A stretch of 46,726 bases of DNA from a virus, in the IMG/VR virus record IMGVR_UViG_3300035224_000093, positions 1-46,726 of that record; one strand, 5' to 3'. The position numbers and the translations under genes were made by a program. The notes below the pieces were generated by a model, which had not been told where the DNA came from, did no database searches, and saw only the letters and a list, made by a program, of their open reading frames with translations. Positions within the stretch are counted from its first letter, which is position 1. The number at the start of each line of letters is the position of its first letter. Below, in pieces: positions 23,289 to 31,059 of the stretch.

Positions 23289-23524
23289 GGTTTTTGAATA
23301 ATAATGTTATCAAGCTTGGTCTCTATTCGTACCATGTGAGTTTCAACTCGTTCTATGATTGTATTAAAACAATCTTTGGATACGTAATCCTTAGCAACTG
23401 ACAACTCAATGGCATCTACTTTTTTATCTAAAATGTCTAATTGCTTGCTATATCTAGAAGTAAGAACTCCTAACCCAGTTAAGGTTGCTATAACACTTGT
23501 TACAATTACTTCTAAAAAAGGCAT
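23285..23524 (-). CDS. Membrane-anchored coiled-coil protein, holin- or spanin-like candidate
   Basis: This 79-residue protein has an N-terminal transmembrane segment (FLEVIVTSVIATLTGLGVLT) followed by a heptad-like helix (RYSKQLDILDKKVDAIELSV and VETHMVRIETKLDNIIIQ). Type II membrane proteins of this build serve as class-II holins or inner-membrane spanins in other phages. It lies 12 nt after a cysteine-peptidase gene and near a lipobox protein, so a lysis role is inferred. Confidence 0.6.
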   Translation of the reverse strand: MPFLEVIVTSVIATLTGLGVLTSRYSKQLDILDKKVDAIELSVAKDYVSKDCFNTIIERVETHMVRIETKLDNIIIQKP

Positions 23525-23536
23525 GGTATACAGGTA

Positions 23537-24202
23537 TTAAGGTTTAACTATCATGCACCAACCATCGTTCTTCCCACCTGGTGACCATCGAGGTTCCCAG
23601 TTCTTATAGGAATACTTGAGGCTTGCACCATTCAAGTTGTTTGTATAACCACCACTGACAAGGTTAGCCTCACCGTTGGGGTCATTCATAATTACACCAC
23701 TTTCATAAGTGCCAATAACCACACTCCAGTGACCGCCGCCACTAGGAGAGCTTAATGGCCCGTGATGCAGCCAACCAACACCAACAGGGTGGCCATTATC
23801 AATCTCATTCTGGAGTGTCTGAACGGATGCATTAGTTACAAAGGATGGGTTAAGTCCTAAGGAACGAAGAGCTGCTAACTGTGCAGATGCATCAGTTGTA
23901 TCTCCATACTTAGAACGGATACGGTTATATTCATCATCGTTCTGTACCTTGCCCCAATACATAGCAATCATTGCCATGGATGAGGAGAAGCATTCACGAT
24001 AACCGGTTCCAGAAGCATTATCATTCTGTGATTGATACTCCACTACAAGTGGATTAGCAACTAGACCTTCTGGTTTAGCTCTATATTTTTGTCCGAAAAT
24101 CTCAAGGGTAGTAGGGTCTACCTGTGTCTGCAGCCATTCAAAGGCTTCTACTTGCTGACTCTCTTCTTTGTAGTAGAGAGCAGCATCTGTAAGTTTAATC
24201 AT
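23537..24202 (-). CDS. C39-like cysteine peptidase (putative endolysin or virion peptidase)
   Basis: This 221-residue protein is of the Peptidase_C39_2 type. The nucleophile is in GYRECFSSSMAMIAMYWG (Cys about 71), the catalytic His in GGGHWSVVIGTYE (His about 158), and the Asn/Asp in IMNDPNGE (about 173-174). The N-terminal 50 residues form a separate small domain. It probably cleaves peptide cross-links, and with neighbouring membrane proteins and a lipoprotein it could form the lysis set, since no T7 gp3.5-type amidase is seen elsewhere. The ATG overlaps the previous stop (ATGA). Confidence 0.75.
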   Translation of the reverse strand: MIKLTDAALYYKEESQQVEAFEWLQTQVDPTTLEIFGQKYRAKPEGLVANPLVVEYQSQNDNASGTGYRECFSSSMAMIAMYWGKVQNDDEYNRIRSKYGDTTDASAQLAALRSLGLNPSFVTNASVQTLQNEIDNGHPVGVGWLHHGPLSSPSGGGHWSVVIGTYESGVIMNDPNGEANLVSGGYTNNLNGASLKYSYKNWEPRWSPGGKNDGWCMIVKP

Positions 24203-24378
24203 TTTTCAGCTGCGTATAGTGCAAAACTTTGGGCGGTAATATATGTCATGAGTTCAGACACCTTAGATCCAGTACATTTATCTGAGTTAGTACTAAAGCA
24301 TCCAATTAGAACTCCAGCCATTATTAAAAGCTGGATGGAAATCACTCCGGCAACCAATCTAAAGGCTGCCTTTTTCAT
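24199..24378 (-). CDS. Small lipoprotein-like membrane protein
   Basis: This 59-residue protein has a Lys-rich start (MKKAAFRLVAG), a hydrophobic core (VISIQLLIMAGVLIG) and Cys 27 in a lipobox-like LIGC, followed by Ser/Thr/Asn-rich sequence. It overlaps the gene before (TAATG) and after (ATGA), so it is translationally coupled to the cysteine peptidase. An outer-membrane spanin (Rz1-like) is one possibility, though Pro enrichment is lacking; a plain anchored protein is the alternative. Confidence 0.6.
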   Translation of the reverse strand: MKKAAFRLVAGVISIQLLIMAGVLIGCFSTNSDKCTGSKVSELMTYITAQSFALYAAEK

Positions 24379-24530
24379 TAACTCGCTACTTTCTCTACTG
24401 CGTCAGGTGATACCTTGATGCATTGTGCAAGTTGATTAGCCTTTGATGCTTCGGGTGCATTCACTGGAATGAACAACCGATCACCTGTAGTCTTCACTGT
24501 GTATTCAACTGTAAGTCCGGTGTAAGCCAT
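24378..24530 (-). CDS. Small hypothetical protein of the psbA-capsid cassette
   Basis: This 50-residue protein (MAYTGLTVEYTVKTTGDRLF start, QLAQCIKVSPDAVEKVAS end) looks like a short beta-hairpin plus helix. Its ATG follows an A/T-rich leader (AATTATTATGGC) like those of the small late genes at 21731 and 21926. It overlaps the next gene by one base. No family is recognised. Confidence 0.65.
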   Translation of the reverse strand: MAYTGLTVEYTVKTTGDRLFIPVNAPEASKANQLAQCIKVSPDAVEKVAS

Positions 24531-24539
24531 AATAATTAG

Positions 24540-24902
24540 TTAGTTGTGTTGTGCAAATCTGAGTTCATTTATTTCTTGGGTAGTTATGGATGGTCCGGGT
24601 GAGCCAGCAAAGGTTCTATTAGGGGAAGCAACTTCAATTAGATAGACATCCCACGCAACAGGGGGTTCTCCTTGGAAGTTAATGTGATGACCAGTATCAA
24701 AGGTAGGAGCTGTTAATTCAACCCCATCTTCGTCATAGGTGCCTGGAAGCGTCTGTATGGGTCCTACCTCGTCAATGGCTCTATCATGCGTGTAAGGTAT
24801 TACAACAGCCTCAGGGGCTTCCTCAGAGGGCTCAGAGAGCCATCCAAGGTTTCCACAGGCTGCTAGAAAGGTATCCTTATCTGGGAATCGGTAGCAGTAC
24901 AT
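24540..24902 (-). CDS. Hypothetical protein of the psbA-capsid cassette
   Basis: This 120-residue acidic, Pro-rich protein (MYCYRFPDKDTFLAACGNLG start) contains EAPEAVVIPYTHDRAIDEVG and WDVYLIEVASPNRTFAG. It resembles small tail-fibre-associated or chaperone-like proteins found after adhesin genes, but I do not recognise a family. It starts 3 nt after the lectin-like gene and is probably co-translated with it, which may mean a joint virion role. Confidence 0.6.
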   Translation of the reverse strand: MYCYRFPDKDTFLAACGNLGWLSEPSEEAPEAVVIPYTHDRAIDEVGPIQTLPGTYDEDGVELTAPTFDTGHHINFQGEPPVAWDVYLIEVASPNRTFAGSPGPSITTQEINELRFAQHN

Positions 24903-24905
24903 AGT

Positions 24906-26276
24906 TTACTTAGTTAGGTTGATTAGTTCTTGATCAGTCTTACGGGTTGTGAAGTACGCAAGGCGGGTGATGTGGCCGTTTAGATAATAACTTGATTGAG
25001 AGGCTCGATATCCAATTGACATCTGAGTCATGTTGGTAGGAAGTGCAGATGTGTTACTACTTGAATCACCAGAGACCCCATCTACAAAAAACTTGAAATT
25101 ATCAGTGGCTGCCGCTTTGAAACTAACAAAAGATGTGCTGTAAGACCCAGCTGATTGTTGTTGACTTTGATTGCCTTGCCCCTGAATTGTTAATTTAACC
25201 TTATCAGCATTACTGTCAAATCTAATAGTTCTCCTATTAGTTACAGTGCCGTTAGATGTTTCAAAAACATCACCTGAAGATTGTGGCATATTGAGAACTT
25301 CAACAAACGTCGTCCCTTCACTTTGGTTATACCAAGAGCTAAAGTTCGTGCCTTCAATACTTGCGATGTCAGGTGCACGGGTTACGACGCTGTCGGTTGT
25401 GGGGATGTAGGAGGTTGGGAAAGAACCGGCTTCTAGTTGGACTCCCCATAAGTAAGCGCCTGATGTTCCGTTTCCTGCATAACTAGGATTCCTAGAGTTT
25501 CTGTCAGCGTCTAGGGTAATATATACAGGACCGCCCGTAGACGCAGAAGACCCTGACGTGGCTATTACAGTGCATTTATACCAACCGTTGGGGTAAGCCT
25601 GAATTTCCTTGTCTAACTCACCTCCTCCGGTAAAGCCAAATGAACCCGTGCCTGTTAAGTTAAAATTCACCCAAGCATTGGGGTTGGAAAATGAAGAACT
25701 AAACAGCAGTTGCAGGAATGTGTACCCATTTGGTTTAACAAAGATTGAGTAAGAGTAAGCTGTGCTAGCCGTAAGGTTGATGGATGTGTTGTATGATGAA
25801 TGAATACTATTTGTTATGTCAGGCGTTATCACTGTTGCCGCTGTAGTACCGTCAGGAGAAACACCAGAGTTTGCGGTGGCGGTTGAATTTTGTTCGGTAA
25901 AATAATCCGCCAAGTTTCTGCTATTCGTAATCAAATTTGTCCTACTTTCTTCAATCAACAACCCCAGACTTTCACCAGTCACGGGGTCATGATCAAATCG
26001 TGGTGCATCGGCTACAGCGGTCTTAATCAACCCATCACTACCAACATACGTCCCAGTACTGGCACGGCTGAAGGTGACGAGATCACCAATGGATTTAGTG
26101 CTGGCAAAGTTAAGGTCGAGGGTTGCGTCTCCAAAGAGGTTGTCAATTAAAAATACTGGTTTTGTATATCGAGTCACAGTATCGGTAACTTGATAACCAT
26201 CTTTACTTGTAATGTATTCTACATAAGGTGAGTTGTAATTGGTTAAAGTTACCAACTTTCTGTGATCAATAGTCAT
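24906..26276 (-). CDS. Virion-associated lectin/LamG-like adhesin
   Basis: This 456-residue beta-rich protein contains the phage-typical stretch LVTFSRASTGTYVGSDGLIK followed by APRFDHDPVTGESLGLLIEE and SRTNLITNS (about 65-125). A jelly-roll carbohydrate-binding-like region follows (about 125-290, WYKCTVIATSG, GAYLWGVQLEAG). The C-terminal part (about 310-456) is ConA/LamG-like (TTFVEVLNMP, FKFFVDGVSG, LNGHITRLAYF). Proteins with this pattern are common virion decorations or tail components in cyanophages. It starts 3 nt after the psbA stop, so it shares the psbA transcript. Confidence 0.75.
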   Translation of the reverse strand: MTIDHRKLVTLTNYNSPYVEYITSKDGYQVTDTVTRYTKPVFLIDNLFGDATLDLNFASTKSIGDLVTFSRASTGTYVGSDGLIKTAVADAPRFDHDPVTGESLGLLIEESRTNLITNSRNLADYFTEQNSTATANSGVSPDGTTAATVITPDITNSIHSSYNTSINLTASTAYSYSIFVKPNGYTFLQLLFSSSFSNPNAWVNFNLTGTGSFGFTGGGELDKEIQAYPNGWYKCTVIATSGSSASTGGPVYITLDADRNSRNPSYAGNGTSGAYLWGVQLEAGSFPTSYIPTTDSVVTRAPDIASIEGTNFSSWYNQSEGTTFVEVLNMPQSSGDVFETSNGTVTNRRTIRFDSNADKVKLTIQGQGNQSQQQSAGSYSTSFVSFKAAATDNFKFFVDGVSGDSSSNTSALPTNMTQMSIGYRASQSSYYLNGHITRLAYFTTRKTDQELINLTK

Positions 26277-26279
26277 TTA

Positions 26280-27359
26280 TTATCCAATTGAGGGAGCGAT
26301 TAAGGCCACAGGTGACCCGCCACTCGACGCAAGATCGAGCGGGAAGTTGTGAGCGTTGCGTTCGTGCATGACTTCCATTCCGAGACCAGCTCGGTTGAGG
26401 ATGTCTGCCCAGGTGTTGATGACGTGTCCGTCACTGGACTGGATGGACTGGTTGAAGTTGAAGCCATTAAGATTGAATGCCATTGTGCTTACACCGAGGG
26501 CGGCAAACCAAATACCAACCACCGGCCAAGCGGCGAGAAAAAAGTGGAGGCTACGGCTATTATTGAATGATGCATATTGAAAGATCAAACGTCCGAAGTA
26601 ACCATGTGCAGCTACGATGTTATATGTCTCTTCTTCTTGACCAAACTTGTAGCCATAGTTCTGGCTGACCTCTTCAGAAGTTTCACGAATAAGTGAGGAC
26701 GTAACAAGCGACCCGTGCATAGCACTGAATAACGACCCACCAAAAACTCCAGCAACACCGAGCATGTGGAAGGGGTGCATGAGAATGTTATGCTCGGCTT
26801 GAAAGACGAACATGTAGTTGAAGGTTCCTGAAATACCCAGAGGCATAGCATCGGAGAACGAGCCTTGACCAAAGGGGTACACCAGGAATACTGCGGACGC
26901 AGCCGCAACAGGAGCAGAGTATGCGACAAAGATCCAAGGCCTCATTCCAAGTCGATAACTAAGTTCCCATTCCCGTCCCATGTAAGAGAAGACACCGATA
27001 AGGAAGTGGAAGATAACGAGTTGAAAGGGACCTCCGTTATAGAGCCATTCGTCGAGTGAGGCTGCCTCCCAGACCGGGTAAAAGTGTAGTCCGATAGCAT
27101 TGCTAGACGGGACAACTGCTCCCGATATAATGTTGTTTCCATAGAGGAGCGATCCTGCAACTGGTTCACGAATGCCATCGATATCTACTGGGGGTGCTGC
27201 GATAAACGCAATAATAAAACAAGTGGTTGCTGCAAGCAGCGTTGGAATCATCAGGACTCCGAACCATCCCACATAGAGACGGTTATTGGTGCTAGTTACC
27301 CAGCTGCAAAAGTCCTGCCAAGTATTCTGTTGTCTTTGTAGCGAGATTGTAGCTGTCAT
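26280..27359 (-). CDS. psbA: Photosystem II D1 protein
   Basis: This 359-residue, full-length D1 keeps photosystem II repaired during infection. Key residues are intact by count: Tyr161 (YZ), His190, His198, His215, His272, Asp170, Glu189, Ser264, His332, Glu333, His337, Asp342 and Ala344, with a 15-residue C-terminal extension after Ala344 for processing. Residue 130 is Glu ([12 protein letters not shown]), the high-light D1:2 state. No intron is present. Upstream are a T-arm-like minihelix and hli-cassette genes; a lectin-like gene follows after 3 nt. The gene is of host origin, as known in cyanophages. Confidence 0.98.
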   Translation of the reverse strand: MTATISLQRQQNTWQDFCSWVTSTNNRLYVGWFGVLMIPTLLAATTCFIIAFIAAPPVDIDGIREPVAGSLLYGNNIISGAVVPSSNAIGLHFYPVWEAASLDEWLYNGGPFQLVIFHFLIGVFSYMGREWELSYRLGMRPWIFVAYSAPVAAASAVFLVYPFGQGSFSDAMPLGISGTFNYMFVFQAEHNILMHPFHMLGVAGVFGGSLFSAMHGSLVTSSLIRETSEEVSQNYGYKFGQEEETYNIVAAHGYFGRLIFQYASFNNSRSLHFFLAAWPVVGIWFAALGVSTMAFNLNGFNFNQSIQSSDGHVINTWADILNRAGLGMEVMHERNAHNFPLDLASSGGSPVALIAPSIG

Positions 27360-27457
27360 GAAAGTAAGAATGCATAGTTTTTAAGACGATTAAGTAAGAT
27401 CCGTTTTAGGCCAGGACAGGCAATAGCTTTACCGGGAATTGCACCCGGCTTATTCTA
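27360..27457 (-). other. psbA leader
   Basis: About 100 nt separate psbA from the 44-residue gene. The upstream part is the T-arm-like minihelix (27425-27464), and the remainder is A/T-rich (TTAAAAACTATGCATTC near the start codon). No convincing promoter or Shine-Dalgarno is visible. Confidence 0.5.
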
Positions 27458-27464
27458 TTAAGCT
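27425..27464 (-). ncRNA. tRNA T-arm-like minihelix upstream of psbA
   Basis: Minus strand: outer stem AGCTT/AAGCT (5 bp), an 11-nt A/T-rich connector, a T-arm-like hairpin CCGGG-TGCAATT-CCCGG with a 7-nt loop, then TA. It is followed by ATTG, as is the capsid element (TATTG). The stop codon of the 44-residue gene lies at the start of the connector, as in the capsid case. The loop differs from a tRNA T-loop mainly at the second base. Confidence 0.5.
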
Positions 27465-27592
27465 TTTTTCTTTTTAGTTTTACGTTTAACCTTCTTAGGA
27501 AGATCCTTCCACTGTTTAATCTTCAGTTTATCCTGTTCGTTCTTAGCACCACGGGTGTTATAGTCCTTAAGATACTTACTTTTAAAAGCCAT
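27458..27592 (-). CDS. Small Lys-rich protein between the RlpA-like gene and psbA
   Basis: This 44-residue, extremely basic protein begins MAFKSKYLKDYNTRGAKNEQ and ends KKVKRKTKKKKA. Its ATG overlaps the stop of the RlpA-like gene (TAATG), so translation is coupled. The charge suggests RNA, DNA or membrane-surface binding. No family is recognised. Its last codon and stop form part of the T-arm-like structure that precedes psbA. Confidence 0.7.
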   Translation of the reverse strand: MAFKSKYLKDYNTRGAKNEQDKLKIKQWKDLPKKVKRKTKKKKA

Positions 27593-27888
27593 TAGTTCAA
27601 CCTAGTTACAGTAACATTTCCTATACCTGAGTGGAGAAGTCCAATACGTCTAGCTGTTCCTTCACTAAGATCTAGATCCCTTCCGTGAATGAAGGGACCA
27701 CGGTCATTGATCCTTACCACTTCACAGCCCTTAAAACAAACCCGTAACCTTGTATTGAAAGGAAGGGTTTTGTGGGCTGCGGTAGATGAATGCTTGTTAA
27801 ATGTTTCTCCGTTCGCTGTAAGGCGTCCGTGAAATCCAATTCCGTAGTAGCTAGCAAGGAGAGTAAGAGTAGCTCCGACACCAATCAC
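27592..27888 (-). CDS. RlpA-like double-psi beta-barrel protein
   Basis: This 98-residue protein has an N-terminal hydrophobic segment (MIGVGATLTLLASYYG) that could anchor or export it. A nearly complete RlpA domain follows: ASYYG, FHGRLTANGE, TAAHKTLPF, RINDRGPF and RDLDLSEGTA. RlpA proteins are lytic transglycosylases acting on denuded glycan. The His (about 39) and Asp (about 62) used by active RlpA are both present. It overlaps hli by 4 nt (ATGA). A lysis or virion-entry role is likely; placement beside psbA and hli is unusual for a cell-wall enzyme. Confidence 0.8.
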   Translation of the reverse strand: MIGVGATLTLLASYYGIGFHGRLTANGETFNKHSSTAAHKTLPFNTRLRVCFKGCEVVRINDRGPFIHGRDLDLSEGTARRIGLLHSGIGNVTVTRLN

Positions 27889-28076
27889 CAGACACCAGGA
27901 ATCACTTGTCCGGTTACCGCGTAGGCACCCAAGGCTGCGATGATACCCATCATTGCAAATCGTCCGTTAAGGCGTTCAGCTCGTGTGTTGTGTTCTTCGT
28001 TCACTTCAATAATCTCCATAGGGGGTTCAGTTGCATACATGTTGAGACGTCCGCCGTCTTCTTTAACTGTTGTCAT
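27885..28076 (-). CDS. hli: High-light-inducible protein (chlorophyll-binding stress protein)
   Basis: This 63-residue protein has the one-helix Hlip signature AERLNGRFAMMGIIAALGAY (ExxNGRxAMxG, about residues 33-52) and the ending GQVIPGVW. Hlips bind chlorophyll and protect photosystem II under stress. With psbA it forms the photosynthesis-maintenance pair of cyanophages. Its start abuts the scaffold stop (shared base) and its end overlaps the RlpA-like gene. Confidence 0.95.
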   Translation of the reverse strand: MTTVKEDGGRLNMYATEPPMEIIEVNEEHNTRAERLNGRFAMMGIIAALGAYAVTGQVIPGVW

Positions 28077-28861
28077 TAGTAATCAATGTTAGATCGTGAG
28101 AGTTTTTCAAATACATCGTTCCTGTATGCAGGATCGTTGTCATACCTAGGGTCAGCCATTGCTTGTACAACTTCTGCTTGACTACGGAATGCATCCACTT
28201 GTTGTGGAGCACCTTTGCCAGATAGCATCCGACCTTCGTAACCATTCACCTGTTCATACTGTGACCGAAGTCCAGCAACAGCAATGGTGATAGCTTCTAC
28301 GTTTCCACTCTCAACGATGTTGTCGAAAGCAGCTACGTACTGATCAGGTAAGTTCTCACCTGCCCAAGAGACGAGTGTGTTGTAAGACTCTTCACCGCCA
28401 GCTTGGTTCTTGATGTAGTTGACTTGTGATTCAGAGAGGTCAGCAACAGGTGCTGCTTCCTCTTGTGGGTTGTTAGCCCGGTGTTGCATGTATGCTTCAA
28501 CCAATTCTTGGGAAGACATACTGCCGAACTTCTCCATAGTCTCAGGAGATAGTTCACCACTCTCAGCAAACTCTACAGAAGCATCAGTGATAAGTACTTC
28601 ACCAGCTGATACCTCTACCTCTTCTTCTTCTGTCTCCTCTTCTTCTACTGAAGAGGGGGTTCCATCTTCTTCTTCACCACCACCTAATTTCTTTTGCAGT
28701 TCGATATAAGCTTTCTCTAGTTCCTCAGCATTTTGATATTTACCTGCAAGTAACTGCTGTTCAGACTCTTGCATCTCCTCACCACGTTGTAGTGAGTCGA
28801 GTTCCTCTTCAGAGAATTCAGGCTGATCCGCCGGGGTGGGATCATAAGTTAACGTGGCCAT
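28076..28861 (-). CDS. Capsid assembly scaffold protein (T7 gp9-like)
   Basis: This 261-residue, highly acidic protein (Glu-rich at 85-110, EEEETEEEEVEVSAGEVLIT) has mostly helical sequence. The composition, the place after portal and before capsid, and the basic helical C-terminus (AYRNDVFEKLSRSNIDY), which would bind capsid protein, fit phage scaffolds. It shapes the prohead and is lost at packaging. Sequence recognition alone is modest; the context is strong. Confidence 0.88.
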   Translation of the reverse strand: MATLTYDPTPADQPEFSEEELDSLQRGEEMQESEQQLLAGKYQNAEELEKAYIELQKKLGGGEEEDGTPSSVEEEETEEEEVEVSAGEVLITDASVEFAESGELSPETMEKFGSMSSQELVEAYMQHRANNPQEEAAPVADLSESQVNYIKNQAGGEESYNTLVSWAGENLPDQYVAAFDNIVESGNVEAITIAVAGLRSQYEQVNGYEGRMLSGKGAPQQVDAFRSQAEVVQAMADPRYDNDPAYRNDVFEKLSRSNIDY

Positions 28862-29078
28862 GTGCAGTAAGTACTTCTAGTTTTCCGAGTCCAACAGTCT
28901 CTACGTAGTTGGGTGTGCGTCCTAAAGTTGGTGTTCCAACCTTTCGGGTTTTCATATTGCCTAACTTGGCAACAGGTTCCTCAACAATTAGTTCAGGCTT
29001 TTCATTCGGTGGGTTCTCCACCTTGCGGGCCGTCCGTTCCGGCTCCGTCTGGGTTGGCTTGCGCCTCTTGATCGCCAT
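28842..29078 (-). CDS. Small basic protein overlapping portal and scaffold genes
   Basis: This 78-residue protein has a basic, Glu/Pro-rich N-terminus (MAIKRRKPTQTEPERTARKV) and a compact end (VGLGKLEVLTAHGHVNL). It overlaps the portal gene by 77 nt and scaffold by 20 nt in different frames, and the codon pattern continues past both overlaps. No family is recognised. Its place between gp8-like and gp9-like genes suggests a minor head protein. Confidence 0.65.
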   Translation of the reverse strand: MAIKRRKPTQTEPERTARKVENPPNEKPELIVEEPVAKLGNMKTRKVGTPTLGRTPNYVETVGLGKLEVLTAHGHVNL

Positions 29079-30624
29079 TTAAATTAGGGTTTTTACTTGG
29101 GTCCATCATTGGAGCACCTGCAAGTTGACCAGCTTGATCAACAAGTGATTGCTGTTGTTGCATCTGCATCTGCTCTTGCTTCTCACCTTGCATCTGTTGT
29201 GGTGTCTTAATCAAGCCGAGGTAATCAATACCTTGTGCTGCAGCAAGACGCTTTAGATACTCAGTGGGATCAATGTATTTTTGGATTGCTTCAGGACCCA
29301 TTGTCTGAGCAATCGTTGTAATGAATTGGGTAAGGCTTTGTTGATCTTGACCACGACCTAGTGCATTAACACCAGCCACGATCTGTGGACGTACAAAGTC
29401 TTTAGGGATCTTAGGTAGCTGACCACTACGTTGTAGAACAAGTAAGGTACGTGCTAGATAGGGACGAAGGAACTCTTCAGTTAGTAGACTGAATAGTCCA
29501 CCAAGTTGTTGTTCCAATTCTAGTTGTGTTAGTTGAACCTCTTGTGCAGTGGTTCGTTCTGACTGTCGGACGGCAAGGATAAGGAACGCATCTTGTAGAC
29601 GACGTTCAATATTGCTTGCCATCTCTGCAGCTGTTCTAAAGTCAGCTGTCTTCCCTACTTGTACAACACCGATGTCATCAGGTCTCCCTTGAATGATCGC
29701 TCCGTTGCCTGCCTTCTGCAGGGCTGCGGGTTTAGTAGTACTTGAGGGGGATACAGTAAAGATAACTTTAGCGGCTGCTGCAGAGCCTTCTACGAGTGCC
29801 TGAGAGAGTGCCTCAAGTGACTTAAAGTCTCCTAAGAATTCTTCTACACGACCACGACCATAATCTTCTCCATCGACATTCGCAAAGCGAAGAACTAACC
29901 AGGGTGAGGCAGACTTAGGTGCGGTGCTACGGCTTCCAGGGATGATCTTGTCATCTACTTCCTGATGCCAGGTCCACCGACCACTCTTCTCATCCATACG
30001 GACATAGGTATACACCTCTACGTCATCATCTTTACCGTTGGAGTTGATACCATCGTGACCGACAGCATTAGGTTTAGGTTCAGGGATATCAAATCCTAGA
30101 AGCTGTTTAGCTATGATCTCTTTCGTTACTATCTCATGTACATTTCCATTACCATCTCTGTTGACAACAAAGCGGTTCAATGGGAAACACTTAAGACCTT
30201 CCTTATGCATATAGATCAGTGCATTACCACTAACAATCAAGTGTTTGATTGCTTGGTTTAATACAACACGATCATTAGATGCATTGATATAATCCATGAC
30301 CATCCGTTCCATCTTAGAGAAGGAGAGTTCCATCTCAGACTTCATCTCAAGTGGTAGTTCAGTGCCGAGCTTATCGTCACGTAACTGCAGCTTAAAAAAT
30401 GTAGTCTGTGGAGGTAGGAGAGCCAGCATCAACTTAGAAGTTAAGTTGACAACTGATTTAGCTCCTACTGATTGCCAAGGAGTAGGTAATCTCTTATGTG
30501 TTTCACCACTGTCATCATCTTTGACAAGGTAAGGAAGTGTAAGGCGAGAACATTCACGAGCTACATCAAGGAACTGTGAACGTCCCCCTTGTAGTTCTGC
30601 GTAACGTAGTCTTGCCTTATACAT
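29002..30624 (-). CDS. Portal / head-tail connector (T7 gp8-like)
   Basis: This 540-residue protein has T7-type portal sequence throughout: RSQFLDVARECSRLTLPYLV, PWQSVGAKSVVNLTSKLMLA, LNQAIKHLIVSGNALIYMHK, GRGRVEEFLGDFKSLEALSQ and RTTAQEVQLTQLELEQQLGG. Twelve copies form the ring through which DNA passes. The C-terminal tail is Gln/Met/Pro/Gly-rich and disordered. The length equals T7 gp8 (536). The identification is certain. Confidence 0.95.
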   Translation of the reverse strand: MYKARLRYAELQGGRSQFLDVARECSRLTLPYLVKDDDSGETHKRLPTPWQSVGAKSVVNLTSKLMLALLPPQTTFFKLQLRDDKLGTELPLEMKSEMELSFSKMERMVMDYINASNDRVVLNQAIKHLIVSGNALIYMHKEGLKCFPLNRFVVNRDGNGNVHEIVTKEIIAKQLLGFDIPEPKPNAVGHDGINSNGKDDDVEVYTYVRMDEKSGRWTWHQEVDDKIIPGSRSTAPKSASPWLVLRFANVDGEDYGRGRVEEFLGDFKSLEALSQALVEGSAAAAKVIFTVSPSSTTKPAALQKAGNGAIIQGRPDDIGVVQVGKTADFRTAAEMASNIERRLQDAFLILAVRQSERTTAQEVQLTQLELEQQLGGLFSLLTEEFLRPYLARTLLVLQRSGQLPKIPKDFVRPQIVAGVNALGRGQDQQSLTQFITTIAQTMGPEAIQKYIDPTEYLKRLAAAQGIDYLGLIKTPQQMQGEKQEQMQMQQQQSLVDQAGQLAGAPMMDPSKNPNLNGDQEAQANPDGAGTDGPQGGEPTE

Positions 30625-30868
30625 TCAATCCTCCTTCTGGTGTTTTATCAGTACCAGTATTGAGAGGGATTCGTAGTTGACTTGTACCTTTATTAGTGAT
30701 ACCTGCAGTTTCCCTAGCACTAGTCTTAGCTTTCAACTTAGTACCTTCTTTATTAGACTGAAGGTCTGTTGGAGCTGGAGCTGGTTCAGGAGCTGGAGCT
30801 GGTGGTGGTGTGGCTGGTGGTAAAGTTTGTGGCTTTGGAGTTGAAGGTCTTGATCCGCCTAAACACAT
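30617..30868 (-). CDS. gp7.3-like small tail/virion protein
   Basis: This 83-residue protein starts MCLGGSRPSTPKPQTLPPAT. A Pro/Ala-rich linker leads to a basic, Gly-rich end (TSQLRIPLNTGTDKTPEGGL, then NV). The MCxGG start and the RIPLN...GGLN ending resemble T7-group gp7.3-type proteins (T7 gp7.3 ends SSGGGINI), and its position immediately before portal is the same. gp7.3 is needed for stable tail-fibre attachment and ejection in T7. The family call is tentative. Confidence 0.6.
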   Translation of the reverse strand: MCLGGSRPSTPKPQTLPPATPPPAPAPEPAPAPTDLQSNKEGTKLKAKTSARETAGITNKGTSQLRIPLNTGTDKTPEGGLNV

Positions 30869-30870
30869 GG

Positions 30871-31059
30871 TTAATTCTGCAATTGATTAAAGAACCACTC
30901 CACAACATCTCGTTGACCTGCTTGATACATGATCTGTTCGATTGGTTGTGAAGGGTTGGGTTGTACTGGTGGGAATGTTTCATTCATCTCTTGTACTAAG
31001 GCATTCATTTGAATACCTTTAGTCTCTAAGAGGTTAAGCGTATGAGGGGAGGTTGACAT
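30871..31059 (-). CDS. Small hypothetical protein after ribonucleotide reductase
   Basis: A frame of 62 residues (MSTSPHTLNLLETKGIQMNA start) ends MYQAGQRDVVEWFFNQLQN. The start at 31059 overlaps the nrdB-like gene by 26 nt. An alternative ATG at 31008 (MNALVQEMNE) has a better Shine-Dalgarno (AAAGG, 8 nt) and no overlap. The C-terminal helix is amphipathic. The function is unknown; it lies at the boundary of the replication and head blocks. Confidence 0.6.
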   Translation of the reverse strand: MSTSPHTLNLLETKGIQMNALVQEMNETFPPVQPNPSQPIEQIMYQAGQRDVVEWFFNQLQN

